Positions 54,818-62,560 of a stretch of 62,560 bases of DNA are shown piece by piece (the stretch's first letter is position 1; each line of letters starts with the position of its first letter). Both the position numbers and the translations under genes were made by a program. The notes under the pieces are model-generated. The model saw only the letters and a program-made list of their open reading frames with translations. It ran no database searches and was not told the origin of the DNA. Source of the DNA: Affinirhizobium straminoryzae (GTDB taxonomy: Bacteria > Pseudomonadota > Alphaproteobacteria > Rhizobiales > Rhizobiaceae); assembly GCF_007004135.1 (NCBI RefSeq), contig NZ_VJMG01000077.1:1-62560 (forward strand), in the 5' to 3' direction.

Positions 54818-56050
54818 ATGAAAAAGACAATGATCACCGGCCTGCTGCTGTCCGCCAGCATGCTTGCCCTGTCGGCTCCGGCCTTTGCCGAAGAACTGAA
54901 GGTCTATATTTCCAGCCAGCATCAGCCGCAGGTCTGGCGCCAGGTGCTCGACAAGTACGAAGCGGCAAATCCCGGCACCAAGGTGACCATCGAAACCGGC
55001 GGCAATACCTCTGAAGCGCAGGCCCAGTATCTGAACACCATCATGTCGGCGAAGGATTCCTCGCTCGACGTGCTGATCCTCGACGTCATCCGCCCGGCCC
55101 AGTTCGCGGCGGCCGGCTGGACGAGCCCGTTCGAGGGCAAGGACATGTCGGTCTACCTGCCTGCCTATGCCGAAGCCAATACGGTGGATGGCAAGGTCGT
55201 GGCGCTGCCGGCCTTCGCCGACTCCATGTTCCTGTACTACCGCAAGGATCTCCTGGAAAAATACGGCATCCAGCCGCCCAAAACCTGGGACGAGCTGAAG
55301 GCTGCCGTCAAGAAGATCAATGGCGGCGAGAACAATGCCGACCTGCAGGGTCTCTCCTTCCAGGGCAAGGCGATCGAAGGCGCGGTCTGCACCTTCCTGC
55401 TGCCCTACTGGAGCCAGGGCAAGTCACTCGTCCAGAACGGCAAGCTGACCTTCGACAAGGATGCCGCCGTCAAGTCGCTGAAGCTGTGGAAGAGCTTCGT
55501 CGATGAAGGCGTTTCCAAGAAGAACATTGCGGAAGTGGCGACCGACGATACCCGCAAGGAATTCCAGGCCGGCAACGTCGTCTTCGCCGTCAACTGGTCC
55601 TATGCCTGGGCACAGTCGCAGGGCAAGGATTCCGCCGTGGTCGGCAAGGTCGGCGTGACGCGTCTGCCCGCGATGACCGGCGGTGATCAGGCGACCTGCC
55701 TCGGCGGCTGGGAGTGGGGCGTGTCGGCCTATTCCAAGAACCAGGATGCCGCCAAGAAGCTGGTGCAGTTCCTCTCCAGCCCGGAAAGCTCCAAGTTCAT
55801 GGCGATCAACGGTTCGCTGCTGCCGACCTATGCCTCGCTCTATCAGGATGCCGATGTGGTGAAGGCCGCGCCGTGGTTCGCCGATGCCAAGCAGGTCGTC
55901 GAAACCGCCAAGCCGCGCCCGGTCACGCCGCGCTACAACGAGGTCAGCGAAACGATCCGCACCACGGTCAATGCCGTTCTCGCCGGCGTCATGACCCCGG
56001 AAGATGGCGCGACGCAGATCGAAAGCCGCCTGAAGCGCATCCTGCGCTGA
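54818..56050 (+). CDS. Extracellular solute-binding protein (probable sulfoquinovose or sulfoquinovosyl-glycerol receptor)
   Basis: The 410-residue family 1 binding protein has a signal peptide (1-24, 'LSAPAFAEE') and a MalE-like fold ('LDVLILDVIRPAQFAAAGW', 'LPAFADSMFLYYRKDLLEKY', 'GGWEWGVSAYSKNQDAAKK'). GGGAGG precedes ATG 54818. Position in the operon with a YihQ-like sulfoquinovosidase and sulfo-ED enzymes suggests sulfoquinovose or its glycosides as ligand; a neutral sugar such as trehalose cannot be ruled out from sequence. Confidence 0.88.
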   Translation: MKKTMITGLLLSASMLALSAPAFAEELKVYISSQHQPQVWRQVLDKYEAANPGTKVTIETGGNTSEAQAQYLNTIMSAKDSSLDVLILDVIRPAQFAAAGWTSPFEGKDMSVYLPAYAEANTVDGKVVALPAFADSMFLYYRKDLLEKYGIQPPKTWDELKAAVKKINGGENNADLQGLSFQGKAIEGAVCTFLLPYWSQGKSLVQNGKLTFDKDAAVKSLKLWKSFVDEGVSKKNIAEVATDDTRKEFQAGNVVFAVNWSYAWAQSQGKDSAVVGKVGVTRLPAMTGGDQATCLGGWEWGVSAYSKNQDAAKKLVQFLSSPESSKFMAINGSLLPTYASLYQDADVVKAAPWFADAKQVVETAKPRPVTPRYNEVSETIRTTVNAVLAGVMTPEDGATQIESRLKRILR

Positions 56051-56073
56051 CCGCTGCTGCCTGAACCATAACC

Positions 56074-56105
56074 GGAAGGGGCGCGGAAAACTCCCTGCCC
56101 TTTCC
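56074..56105 (+). other. Intergenic hairpin after the sulfo-ED binding-protein gene
   Basis: GGAAGGGGC (56074-56082) pairs with GCCCTTTCC (56097-56105) over a 14-base loop, one G-T pair. It lies between binding protein and permease genes, as do similar hairpins in the other ABC operons here. Confidence 0.45.
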
Positions 56106-56189
56106 CTCCTGGACATCGGACGACGCGGCGTTTTCGGCCGCGGCGGCGGATGTCTGTTGACTGATGACCCTAGCGCCGGAGTTGCGACG

Positions 56190-57122
56190 GTGACCACCTC
56201 CACCCTCACCACCACCCAACGGATCGAAAAAGAGCCGCCCGCCTGGACCAGGATGCTGGACCTGAGCGACCGGGCGCTGGCCGTGCTGCTTCTCGCGCCT
56301 GCCGCGATCCTGCTGTCGCTGATCATCGTCTATCCCGTGGCGCGGCTGGCCTATACCAGCTTCTTCTCGCTGTCCCTGACGTCTGGCCTGCCGGCCGAAT
56401 TCGTCGGTCTCGAGAACTACAAGCTGATGATCGACGATCCGATTTTCTGGGAAACCACCTGGAATACGGTGTTGATCACCTTGATCACGGTTCCCGGCGC
56501 GCTGGTGGTCGGCATGGCTCTGGCGCTGCTTGCCAACCTGCCCTTCCGCACGCAATGGCCGGTGCGACTGTCGCTGCTGATCCCCTGGGCGCTGCCGCTC
56601 TCATTCGCGGGCCTGATCTTCGCCTGGTTCTTCCACTCCGAATATGGCGTGGTGAACGATGTTCTGAACCGCTTCGGCATTCCGGGCGTCATCTGGTTCA
56701 ACTCGCCCAATCTCGCCTTTGCCGCGATCTGTCTCACCATCATCTGGAAGACCTCGTCCTTCATGGCGCTGATCATTCTGGCCGGTCTGCAGACCATTCC
56801 CCGCTCGCTTTACGAGGCGGCCGACGTGGATGGTGCGGGGCGCCTGCGACAGTTCTTCGAGATCACGCTGCCGCTTTTGAAGCCGGCCATCGTCGTGGCG
56901 CTCATCTTCCGCACCATCACCGCGCTGCAGACCTTCGACATTCCCTACATGATGACCGGTGGTGGCCCCGGCACCTCGACGTCGACGCTTGCCATGTACA
57001 TCCACCAGAACACGGTGTCCTTCCTCGACCTCGGCTACGGTTCGGCACTCGCCGTGGTGATGTTCCTGCTCTCCATGTGCGTCACCGTCGTCTATCTGCG
57101 CATCATCCGGACCAAGGGGTAA
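56190..57122 (+). CDS. ABC transporter permease, MalF/UgpA type (sulfoquinovose importer)
   Basis: The protein of about 310 residues has six membrane segments beginning near 'RALAVLLLAPAAILLSLIIV' and an EAA loop 'EAADVDGAGRLRQFFEITLP'. GTG 56190 is chosen because GGAG stands eight bases upstream; a TTG at 56157 opens the same frame. It pairs with the permease at 57126. Confidence 0.87.
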   Translation: MTTSTLTTTQRIEKEPPAWTRMLDLSDRALAVLLLAPAAILLSLIIVYPVARLAYTSFFSLSLTSGLPAEFVGLENYKLMIDDPIFWETTWNTVLITLITVPGALVVGMALALLANLPFRTQWPVRLSLLIPWALPLSFAGLIFAWFFHSEYGVVNDVLNRFGIPGVIWFNSPNLAFAAICLTIIWKTSSFMALIILAGLQTIPRSLYEAADVDGAGRLRQFFEITLPLLKPAIVVALIFRTITALQTFDIPYMMTGGGPGTSTSTLAMYIHQNTVSFLDLGYGSALAVVMFLLSMCVTVVYLRIIRTKG

Positions 57123-57125
57123 GCC

Positions 57126-57980
57126 ATGAGCCACGTTACTGCGGAAGGTCCCGCCTCCTTCTTTGCCGGCAAGCCGCTGCGCTTCATCGCCGCCACCATT
57201 CTTCTGGTCAACGGCATGTTCCCGGCGCTGTGGATCCTGTTCACCTCGCTGAAGACCGAAGCCGAACTGACGGTGAAGCCGATCACCTGGTTCCCGCATG
57301 CGCCGACGGTTGCCAACTACATGCAGGCCTTTTCCGATCAGCCGCTGCATGTCTTCCTGTTCAACAGCTTCATGGTGGCGCTTCTCTCCACCTGCCTGAC
57401 CCTGCTGGTTTCGGTGCTTGCGGCTTACGCTCTCGCGCGCCTCAACCTGAAATATCGCGGCCTGATCCTGTCCGCCATCATCGCGGTGTCCACCTTCCCG
57501 CTGGTCACGCTGCTGGTGCCGCTGTTCGAGATCATGCGCGCGCTGAACCTGCTCAACACCTGGATTGCGCTGATCCTGCCCTATACGGTGCTGTCGCTGC
57601 CGGTCTGCACGCTGATGCTCGTCTCCTTCTTCGAGGGCATTCCGCGCGATCTCGAAAATGCCGCCATGATCGATGGCTGCACGCGGCTTGGTGCGCTGTT
57701 CAAGGTGGTCGTGCCGCTCTGCGCACCGGGCGTCTTCACCGCCGGCATTCTCGCCTTCGTCAATGCCTGGGACGAGTTCCTGCTGGCATTGTCCTTCAAT
57801 TCCAATCCGGCGCTGCGCACGCTTCCCGTTGGCATCCAGCTCTATCAGGGCGAGTTCGCCTTCCCGTGGCCGGTGATTTCCGCAGCGCTCGTCGTCGGCA
57901 TCGTGCCCGTCGCGATACTGATCGTGATCTTCCAGGAGCGCGTGGTTTCCGGCCTCACCGCAGGCGGCATCAAGGGATAA
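57126..57980 (+). CDS. ABC transporter permease, MalG/UgpE type (sulfoquinovose importer)
   Basis: The 284-residue permease has about six membrane segments, an EAA loop 'ENAAMIDGCTRLGALFKVVV' and the typical MalG end 'VSGLTAGGIKG'. It begins three bases after the first permease stop. It completes the importer; the dehydratase gene follows after five bases. Confidence 0.92.
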   Translation: MSHVTAEGPASFFAGKPLRFIAATILLVNGMFPALWILFTSLKTEAELTVKPITWFPHAPTVANYMQAFSDQPLHVFLFNSFMVALLSTCLTLLVSVLAAYALARLNLKYRGLILSAIIAVSTFPLVTLLVPLFEIMRALNLLNTWIALILPYTVLSLPVCTLMLVSFFEGIPRDLENAAMIDGCTRLGALFKVVVPLCAPGVFTAGILAFVNAWDEFLLALSFNSNPALRTLPVGIQLYQGEFAFPWPVISAALVVGIVPVAILIVIFQERVVSGLTAGGIKG

Positions 57981-57985
57981 TCCAG

Positions 57986-59722
57986 ATGACCAAGCGAAAA
58001 GAACTGTCCGAACTGCGCAGCCAGCGCTGGTTCGCCTCCGATGACATGCGCGGTTTCGCGCACCGCCAGCGCACCCAGCAGATGGGCATGCGGCGCGAGG
58101 AGTTCATGGGCCGGCCGGTGATCGGCATCATCAACACCTGGAGCGAGATGAGCCCCTGCCACGCGCATCTGCGCGACCGCGCCGAAGCGGTGAAGCGCGG
58201 CGTCTGGCAGGCGGGCGGCTATCCGGTGGAAATGCCCGCACTGTCCGTCGGCGAAGTCATGGTGAAGCCCACCACCATGCTCTACCGCAACTTCCTCGCC
58301 ATGGAATGCGAGGAACTGTTGCGCTCGCATCCGATTGACGGTGCCGTGCTGCTCGGCGGCTGCGACAAGTCGACTCCCGGCCTGCTGATGGGCGCGTTTT
58401 CGATGGATATTCCGGTCATCTATTGCCCGGCAGGCCCGATGGCGAACGGCCAGTGGCGTGGCATCAAGACCGGTGCCGGCACGCACACCAAGAAATACTG
58501 GGACGAACTGCGCGCCGGCAACATCACCAAGGATGACTGGGTGGATCTCGAAAGCCGGATGACCCGTTCGGCCGGCACCTGCAACACCATCGGCACCGCC
58601 TCGACGATGACCTCGATTGCGGACGCCATGGGCATGACGCTACCCGGCGCCTCCTCCATTCCGGCGGTCGATTCCGGCCATCCGCGCATGGCGTCCGCCT
58701 GCGGCGTGCGGATTGTCGAGATGGTCTGGGAAGATCTGAAGCCGTCGGACATTCTCAACAAGGCAAGCTTCGAAAACGGCCTCGTCGCCTATATGGCGAT
58801 GGGCGGTTCCACCAATGCGGCCGTGCATCTGATCGCCATGGCCCGCCGCGCGGGCGTCGAGCTTTCGCTGGACGACATGTCGGCCATGGCAGCAAAAATC
58901 CCGGTGGCGGCCAATGTCTTCCCCTCCGGCGAATACCTGATGGAGGATTTTTACTTCGCCGGCGGCCTCAACGCGCTTCTGCGGAAGTTCTCCCACCATC
59001 TGGACCTCACGCGGCCCACGGTCAACGGCAAGACGATCGGAGAGAATATCGCCGGTGCCGAATGCTGGAACGACGAGATCATTCGCGACGAGAGCAATCC
59101 GGTCGTGCCGCTGTCGAAGGGCAAGACGCTGGAAGTGCTGCGTGGCAATCTCGCCCCCAATGGCGCGGTGATGAAATCCTCTGCCGCCAACCCGAAATTC
59201 CTGAAGCATGTCGGCCCGGCCATCGTCTTCGACGACCCGGCGACGATGAACAAGACGCTCGACAACCCGGATCTCGATATTACCGAGGATACGGTGATCA
59301 TCCTGCGCAATGCAGGTCCCGTCGGCGCACCCGGCATGCCGGAATGGGGCAACCTGCCGATCCCGAAGAAGCTTCTGAAACAGGGCGTGCGCGACATGGT
59401 GCGCATTTCCGACGCGCGCATGAGCGGCACGCATTACGGCACCTGCATTCTGCATGTCTCGCCGGAAGCGGCCGTTGGCGGACCTCTTGCGCTCGTGAAG
59501 ACCGGCGACCTCATCGAACTCGATGTGGCAGCCGGCACCATCAACATGAAGGTCAGCGACGAGGATCTGGCGGCGCGTCGCGCCGAATGGAAACCGACGG
59601 CGCGCATTTATGAACGCTCGTTCGCCGCTCTTTACCAGAGCCATGTCAGCCAGGCCCACGAAGGCTGCGATTTCGATTTCCTGAGCGGCCCGGCCAAGGT
59701 GCCGGATCCGGTCATTTTCTGA
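57986..59722 (+). CDS. IlvD/EDD family sugar-acid dehydratase (probable 6-deoxy-6-sulfogluconate dehydratase)
   Basis: The 578-residue iron-sulfur dehydratase has three expected cluster cysteines: C58 in 'TWSEMSPCHAH', C126 in 'GGCDKSTPG' and C199 in 'RSAGTCNTIGTAS', with K128 and the D127 pair for Mg2+. By fold and length it is close to rhizobial L-arabinonate dehydratase, but the operon (lactonase, KDSG-type aldolase, SDR dehydrogenase, SQase) points to the sulfo-ED reaction, sulfogluconate to 2-keto-3,6-dideoxy-6-sulfogluconate. ATG 57986 is five bases after the permease stop. An L-arabinose or galactose acid pathway remains an alternative. Confidence 0.87.
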   Translation: MTKRKELSELRSQRWFASDDMRGFAHRQRTQQMGMRREEFMGRPVIGIINTWSEMSPCHAHLRDRAEAVKRGVWQAGGYPVEMPALSVGEVMVKPTTMLYRNFLAMECEELLRSHPIDGAVLLGGCDKSTPGLLMGAFSMDIPVIYCPAGPMANGQWRGIKTGAGTHTKKYWDELRAGNITKDDWVDLESRMTRSAGTCNTIGTASTMTSIADAMGMTLPGASSIPAVDSGHPRMASACGVRIVEMVWEDLKPSDILNKASFENGLVAYMAMGGSTNAAVHLIAMARRAGVELSLDDMSAMAAKIPVAANVFPSGEYLMEDFYFAGGLNALLRKFSHHLDLTRPTVNGKTIGENIAGAECWNDEIIRDESNPVVPLSKGKTLEVLRGNLAPNGAVMKSSAANPKFLKHVGPAIVFDDPATMNKTLDNPDLDITEDTVIILRNAGPVGAPGMPEWGNLPIPKKLLKQGVRDMVRISDARMSGTHYGTCILHVSPEAAVGGPLALVKTGDLIELDVAAGTINMKVSDEDLAARRAEWKPTARIYERSFAALYQSHVSQAHEGCDFDFLSGPAKVPDPVIF

Positions 59723-59735
59723 AGGATTTTTGTCC

Positions 59736-60539
59736 ATGAGCACGCTGAACCCCTTCAAGTCCTGGCTGTCGGACAAGAGCCGCGCAACCCCGCTTGGCAC
59801 CTGGCTGATGGCGGCTGCCCCGGCAAGCGCGGAAGCGCTCGGTTACGCCGGTTTCGACTTCCTCGTCGTGGACATGGAACATGTGCCGATCGAGGTGTCC
59901 GATCTCGCCCATATCCTGCGCGCCATCGGCTGCACGCCGGCGGACGCCGTGGTGCGCCTCGCCTGGAACGATCAGGTTCTCGTCAAGCGCTGCATGGATG
60001 CCGGCGCCCGCACCGTGATGCTGCCCTTCGTGCAGACGGCGGAAGAGGCAAAGGCCGCCGCCTCCTACACCCGCTATCCGCCGCATGGCATTCGTGGCGT
60101 GGCGGCCGTTCATCGCGGCTCCAGGTTCGGCACGATCCCGAACTACCTGAAGAACGCCAATGACGATGTCTGCACCATCGTGCAGCTGGAAACGCCCGAA
60201 GCCATCGAGCGCTTGCCCGAGATCGCGGCGGTCGAGGGCATCGACGCGCTGTTCGTCGGTCCCGGCGACCTGTCGGCGGCCATGGGCCATATCGGAAATA
60301 TCGCCCACCCGGAGGTGCAGGCGCTGATCGAAAAGGCCGCCAGGGATGCACATGCCGCCGGCAAACCCATCGGCATCGTCGGTCCCAACCCGGACATGGT
60401 GAAGCGCTTCATCGGTTATGGCTATGACTATGCCGCGATTGCCTCCGACATCGCCATGATGACCGGCCGCGCCAATGACTGGCTGGGTCAGATGAAGGGC
60501 GAGGCCAAGCCGGTCGCTGCTCCGACGGCAGCCTATTGA
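59736..60539 (+). CDS. HpcH/HpaI aldolase (probable KDSG aldolase)
   Basis: The 267-residue class II aldolase has 'FDFLVVDMEHVPIE' (D46, H49), 'RYPPHGIRGVA', metal ligand E152 in 'VQLETPEAIERL' and D178 in 'VGPGDLSAAMG'. It should cleave a 2-keto-3-deoxy acid to pyruvate and an aldehyde. In the sulfo-ED context that is KDSG to pyruvate and 3-sulfolactaldehyde. GAAGGA is upstream of ATG 59736. A related substrate such as 2-keto-3-deoxy-L-arabinonate is the main alternative. Confidence 0.88.
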   Translation: MSTLNPFKSWLSDKSRATPLGTWLMAAAPASAEALGYAGFDFLVVDMEHVPIEVSDLAHILRAIGCTPADAVVRLAWNDQVLVKRCMDAGARTVMLPFVQTAEEAKAAASYTRYPPHGIRGVAAVHRGSRFGTIPNYLKNANDDVCTIVQLETPEAIERLPEIAAVEGIDALFVGPGDLSAAMGHIGNIAHPEVQALIEKAARDAHAAGKPIGIVGPNPDMVKRFIGYGYDYAAIASDIAMMTGRANDWLGQMKGEAKPVAAPTAAY

Positions 60540-60540
60540 G

Positions 60541-61434
60541 GTGCGGGACGTGACAGCCGGTTTCGACCTCGTTCTCGATGCAAGGACCGCGCTGGGCGAA
60601 TGCCCGCTCTGGTCCGTCGCCGAACAGGTGCTCTATTTCGTCGACATCAAGCAGAGCCGCATCCATCGCTTCGATCCGACGAACGGTTCGCTTCGCACGC
60701 TGGAGCTGCCGGAAGAGGTCGGCTGCATCGGGCTTGCCAAGGGTGGCGGTTTCGTCGCCGGCCTGCGCTCCGGCCTCTGGCTGATCGCATCGACGGGTGA
60801 ACTGTTGCGCAAGCTGGCGGACAATCCGGAAGACCAGTCGATCAGCCGTTTCAACGACGGCATGGTCGATCCGGCCGGCCGGTTCGTTGCCGGGACCGTG
60901 GACGAGACGCGCGAACGCGGCATTGCCAGTCTTTACCGCTACGATGGCCGGGGTTTGGAAAAGCTCGCTGGCGGTCTGCTGACCTCGAACGGCGTCGCCT
61001 TCTCGCCCGATGGCAAGCGGCTCTATCATTCGGATACGCTGCGCTTTTCGCTCTACACCTACGACTATGACGTCGCGACGGGCACGGCGGACAATCGCCA
61101 GCTGTTTGCCAAGTTCGGCTCCGAAACCGACAAGGGCCGCCCGGATGGCGGCGCTGTTGATGCGGAAGGCTGCTACTGGACGGCGCTGTTCGAGGGAGGG
61201 CGCGTCCAGCGCTATGCGCCGGATGGAACGCTGATGGCCGAATATCCGGTTCCTGCAAAATGCCCGACCATGGTCACCTTCGGCGGGCCGGACCTGAAGA
61301 CCCTTTACTGCACCAGCGCCAGCATCGGCCGCCCGGCCGAAGAGCTCGCCGAATACCCGCTCTCCGGTGCGCTGTTTGCCCTGCGCACCGATGTGCCGGG
61401 CCTTCCCAAACCGCTTTTCAATCCTGACCTCTGA
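60541..61434 (+). CDS. SMP-30/gluconolactonase family lactonase (probable sulfogluconolactonase)
   Basis: The 297-residue six-bladed propeller enzyme has the metal Glu in 'ALGECPLWS', 'ISRFNDGMVDPAGRF', 'LTSNGVAFSPDGKRLYHSDT' and 'GRPDGGAVDAEGCYWTAL', the SMP-30 signature series. It hydrolyses a sugar lactone, in this operon probably 6-deoxy-6-sulfogluconolactone. The GTG start is one base after the aldolase stop, so they are coupled. Confidence 0.9.
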   Translation: MRDVTAGFDLVLDARTALGECPLWSVAEQVLYFVDIKQSRIHRFDPTNGSLRTLELPEEVGCIGLAKGGGFVAGLRSGLWLIASTGELLRKLADNPEDQSISRFNDGMVDPAGRFVAGTVDETRERGIASLYRYDGRGLEKLAGGLLTSNGVAFSPDGKRLYHSDTLRFSLYTYDYDVATGTADNRQLFAKFGSETDKGRPDGGAVDAEGCYWTALFEGGRVQRYAPDGTLMAEYPVPAKCPTMVTFGGPDLKTLYCTSASIGRPAEELAEYPLSGALFALRTDVPGLPKPLFNPDL

Positions 61435-61442
61435 GTAAAACC

Positions 61443-62207
61443 ATGTCCGCCTCCTATGAAACCGTCCGTTACCAGTCCCTGACCGACCGCCATGTGCTCG
61501 TCACCGGCGGCGCGTCCGGCATCGGCGAGGAAATGGTCAAAGCCTATCGCGCCCAGGGCGCCCGCGTGTCCTTCATCGACATCAATGAGGCGGCGGGGGC
61601 TGCCCATGCCGCGGCGACGGGCGCTGCCTTCTACGCCTGCGATCTGACCGATATTCCGGCGACCCGCGCCGTCGTGGGCCAGATCGAGGCGGAGCATGGC
61701 CCGGTTTCGGTTCTCGTCAACAATGCCGGCAAGGATGATCGCCACGCCATGGACGAGGTGGAGCCTGATTACTGGCGCCGCGCCTTGGCACTGAACCTCG
61801 ACCACCAGTTCTTCGTCACGCAGGCGGTGACCAAGGCCATGGCGCAAAATGGCGGCGGCTCGGTCATTATGTTCAGCTCGATTTCCTGGATGCGCGGCCG
61901 CCCCGGCATGGTTGGCTACACCACTTCGAAGGCCGCCATCAACGGCCTGACCAAGACACTCGCCCGCGAACTCGGCCCCTCCGGCATTCGCGTCAACTGC
62001 ATCGTGCCCGGCGCCATCGTCACCGAACGGCAACTGGCGCTCTGGACCACGCCGGAGCAGAACCAGCAGTTCATCGATCTGCAGGCCCTGAAATTCCGCC
62101 TCGACGCCAGCCATGTGGCACGCCTTGCCCTCTTCCTCGGCTCTGACGAAAGCAATGGCTGCACGGGCGCCAATTTCGTCGTCGATGCCGGCCTGACCCA
62201 GAACTGA
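61443..62207 (+). CDS. SDR family sugar dehydrogenase (probable sulfoquinovose dehydrogenase)
   Basis: The 254-residue short-chain dehydrogenase has 'TGGASGIGEEM' (NAD(P) site), 'NNAGKDD', catalytic Ser in 'MFSSISW' and YxxxK in 'GYTTSKAAING'. It oxidises a sugar C1 to the lactone; in this operon probably sulfoquinovose to sulfogluconolactone, the first sulfo-ED step. An L-arabinose or galactose dehydrogenase role is possible. It starts eight bases after the lactonase. Confidence 0.88.
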   Translation: MSASYETVRYQSLTDRHVLVTGGASGIGEEMVKAYRAQGARVSFIDINEAAGAAHAAATGAAFYACDLTDIPATRAVVGQIEAEHGPVSVLVNNAGKDDRHAMDEVEPDYWRRALALNLDHQFFVTQAVTKAMAQNGGGSVIMFSSISWMRGRPGMVGYTTSKAAINGLTKTLARELGPSGIRVNCIVPGAIVTERQLALWTTPEQNQQFIDLQALKFRLDASHVARLALFLGSDESNGCTGANFVVDAGLTQN

Positions 62208-62218
62208 AAGTCTTCTCC

Positions 62219-62560
62219 ATGCAACTCGATCTCATTCCCGGCGGCTTTACCCTCTCCCTCGAAGGTCGCGAAATCCTGCGTCATACGGAGGCCGCACCCG
62301 CTTTGTTCGTCGGTCACGGCGAAGAGCGGATGGACATGTATCGCGGCAACTTCGAGATCGAGGATTACGTGGTGGAGCGCACGGCCCTCCCCCATGTTGA
62401 GATTGAGGGCAATCGCGTCGAGTTTTCCGTGGCGCGCGGGCTTGCGCCCCGCTTCGCGCTGACGGTGGACGGTCATCACATGCTGACGCAGGCGCTTGAT
62501 GCCTCGATCAATCGCCTGTGGATCCGCATCGTCGCTTTCGGCGACGATGCGGATCCACAG
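62219..62560 (+). CDS. Sulfoquinovosidase, GH31 YihQ-like (partial, runs off the window end)
   Basis: Only the first 114 codons are present. 'GGFTLSLEGREILRH', 'RMDMYRGNFEIEDYVVERTA' and 'SINRLWIRIVA' align from memory with E. coli YihQ ('DMFRGNFSIKD', 'NHNRIWLRLAA'), the GH31 sulfoquinovosidase that frees sulfoquinovose from its glycosides. The last ~20 bases (62541-62560) are the reverse complement of 62516-62535, and the translation leaves the expected family pattern there, so the final six or seven residues may be artefact. This gene is what distinguishes a sulfo-ED locus from a pentose or galactose operon. Confidence 0.82.
   Translation, partial: MQLDLIPGGFTLSLEGREILRHTEAAPALFVGHGEERMDMYRGNFEIEDYVVERTALPHVEIEGNRVEFSVARGLAPRFALTVDGHHMLTQALDASINRLWIRIVAFGDDADPQ
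62516..62560. repeat. Perfect 20-base inverted repeat at the window end
   Basis: The arms 62516-62535 and 62541-62560 are exact reverse complements around the loop TTTCG, and the repeat ends exactly on the last base. It lies inside a coding region, so a fold-back assembly or library artefact is likely. Confidence 0.8.

Noticed and set aside
56555..57985. An upstream extension of the dehydratase frame to 56555
   Set aside because: The extension overlaps both permease genes out of frame. The family N-terminus and spacing place the start at 57986.
57986..62207. A plain L-arabinose or D-galactose oxidative pathway
   Set aside because: The enzyme families fit, but the YihQ-like SQase start in the same operon makes sulfoquinovose the better reading. 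It is kept as an alternative in the entries.

Overview
The window is GC-rich, densely coded alphaproteobacterial DNA, most likely from a member of the Rhizobiaceae (Rhizobium, Ensifer, Shinella or Agrobacterium relatives). The evidence is the large number of ABC uptake systems, an alpha-galactoside operon in the order known from Sinorhizobium meliloti (agaL1-agpA-B-C-D-agaL2 with a divergent AraC regulator), a RIME-like intergenic repeat, and a sulfoquinovose locus of the type described in Rhizobium leguminosarum. It reads as a catabolic region, as on a chromid, megaplasmid or accessory chromosomal arm. I see no rRNA, tRNA, phage, IS or CRISPR.

Layout. 51-752: pirin. 945-9677: mannoside uptake (ABC importer, GH38 alpha-mannosidase, ROK repressor). 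9646-12219: a second, tail-to-tail ROK regulator and a class III adenylate cyclase. 12305-18831: LysR regulator, polyamine-type ABC importer and an aminobutyraldehyde-dehydrogenase-like ALDH. 18889-27086 (minus strand): a tightly coupled eight-gene operon encoding a Rieske [2Fe-2S] protein, a Rieske-less oxygenase catalytic subunit, a GST, an 8-oxoguanine/guanine-deaminase-like amidohydrolase and a BMP/nucleoside-type ABC importer. 27087-27866: a long non-coding stretch with a strongly structured candidate RNA leader. 27867-32833: a NitT/TauT-type ABC permease and ATPase without a binding protein, then a FixL/FixJ-like two-component pair. 32865-42990: agp alpha-galactoside operon and its AraC regulator. 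43207-43944: DUF1868 2H-phosphoesterase-like protein. 43970-52298: complete hut histidine utilisation locus (hutC, F, I, H, G, U, D). 52335-62560: LacI regulator and a sulfoquinovose Entner-Doudoroff (sulfo-ED) operon, cut by the window edge inside a YihQ-like sulfoquinovosidase.

Most modules pair an importer with catabolic enzymes and a dedicated regulator, and several have a visible candidate operator or intergenic hairpin. The most unusual is the split Rieske oxygenase operon. A catalytic subunit whose cluster-binding segment is missing is encoded with a separate Rieske protein and a GST, which recalls the NdmC/NdmD/NdmE caffeine N7-demethylase of Pseudomonas putida CBB5. Here the set is linked to a nucleoside-type transporter and a purine-deaminase-like enzyme, which suggests uptake and dealkylation or oxidation of a modified purine. 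The last 45 bases are a perfect inverted repeat that breaks the expected SQase homology and may be a contig-end fold-back artefact.
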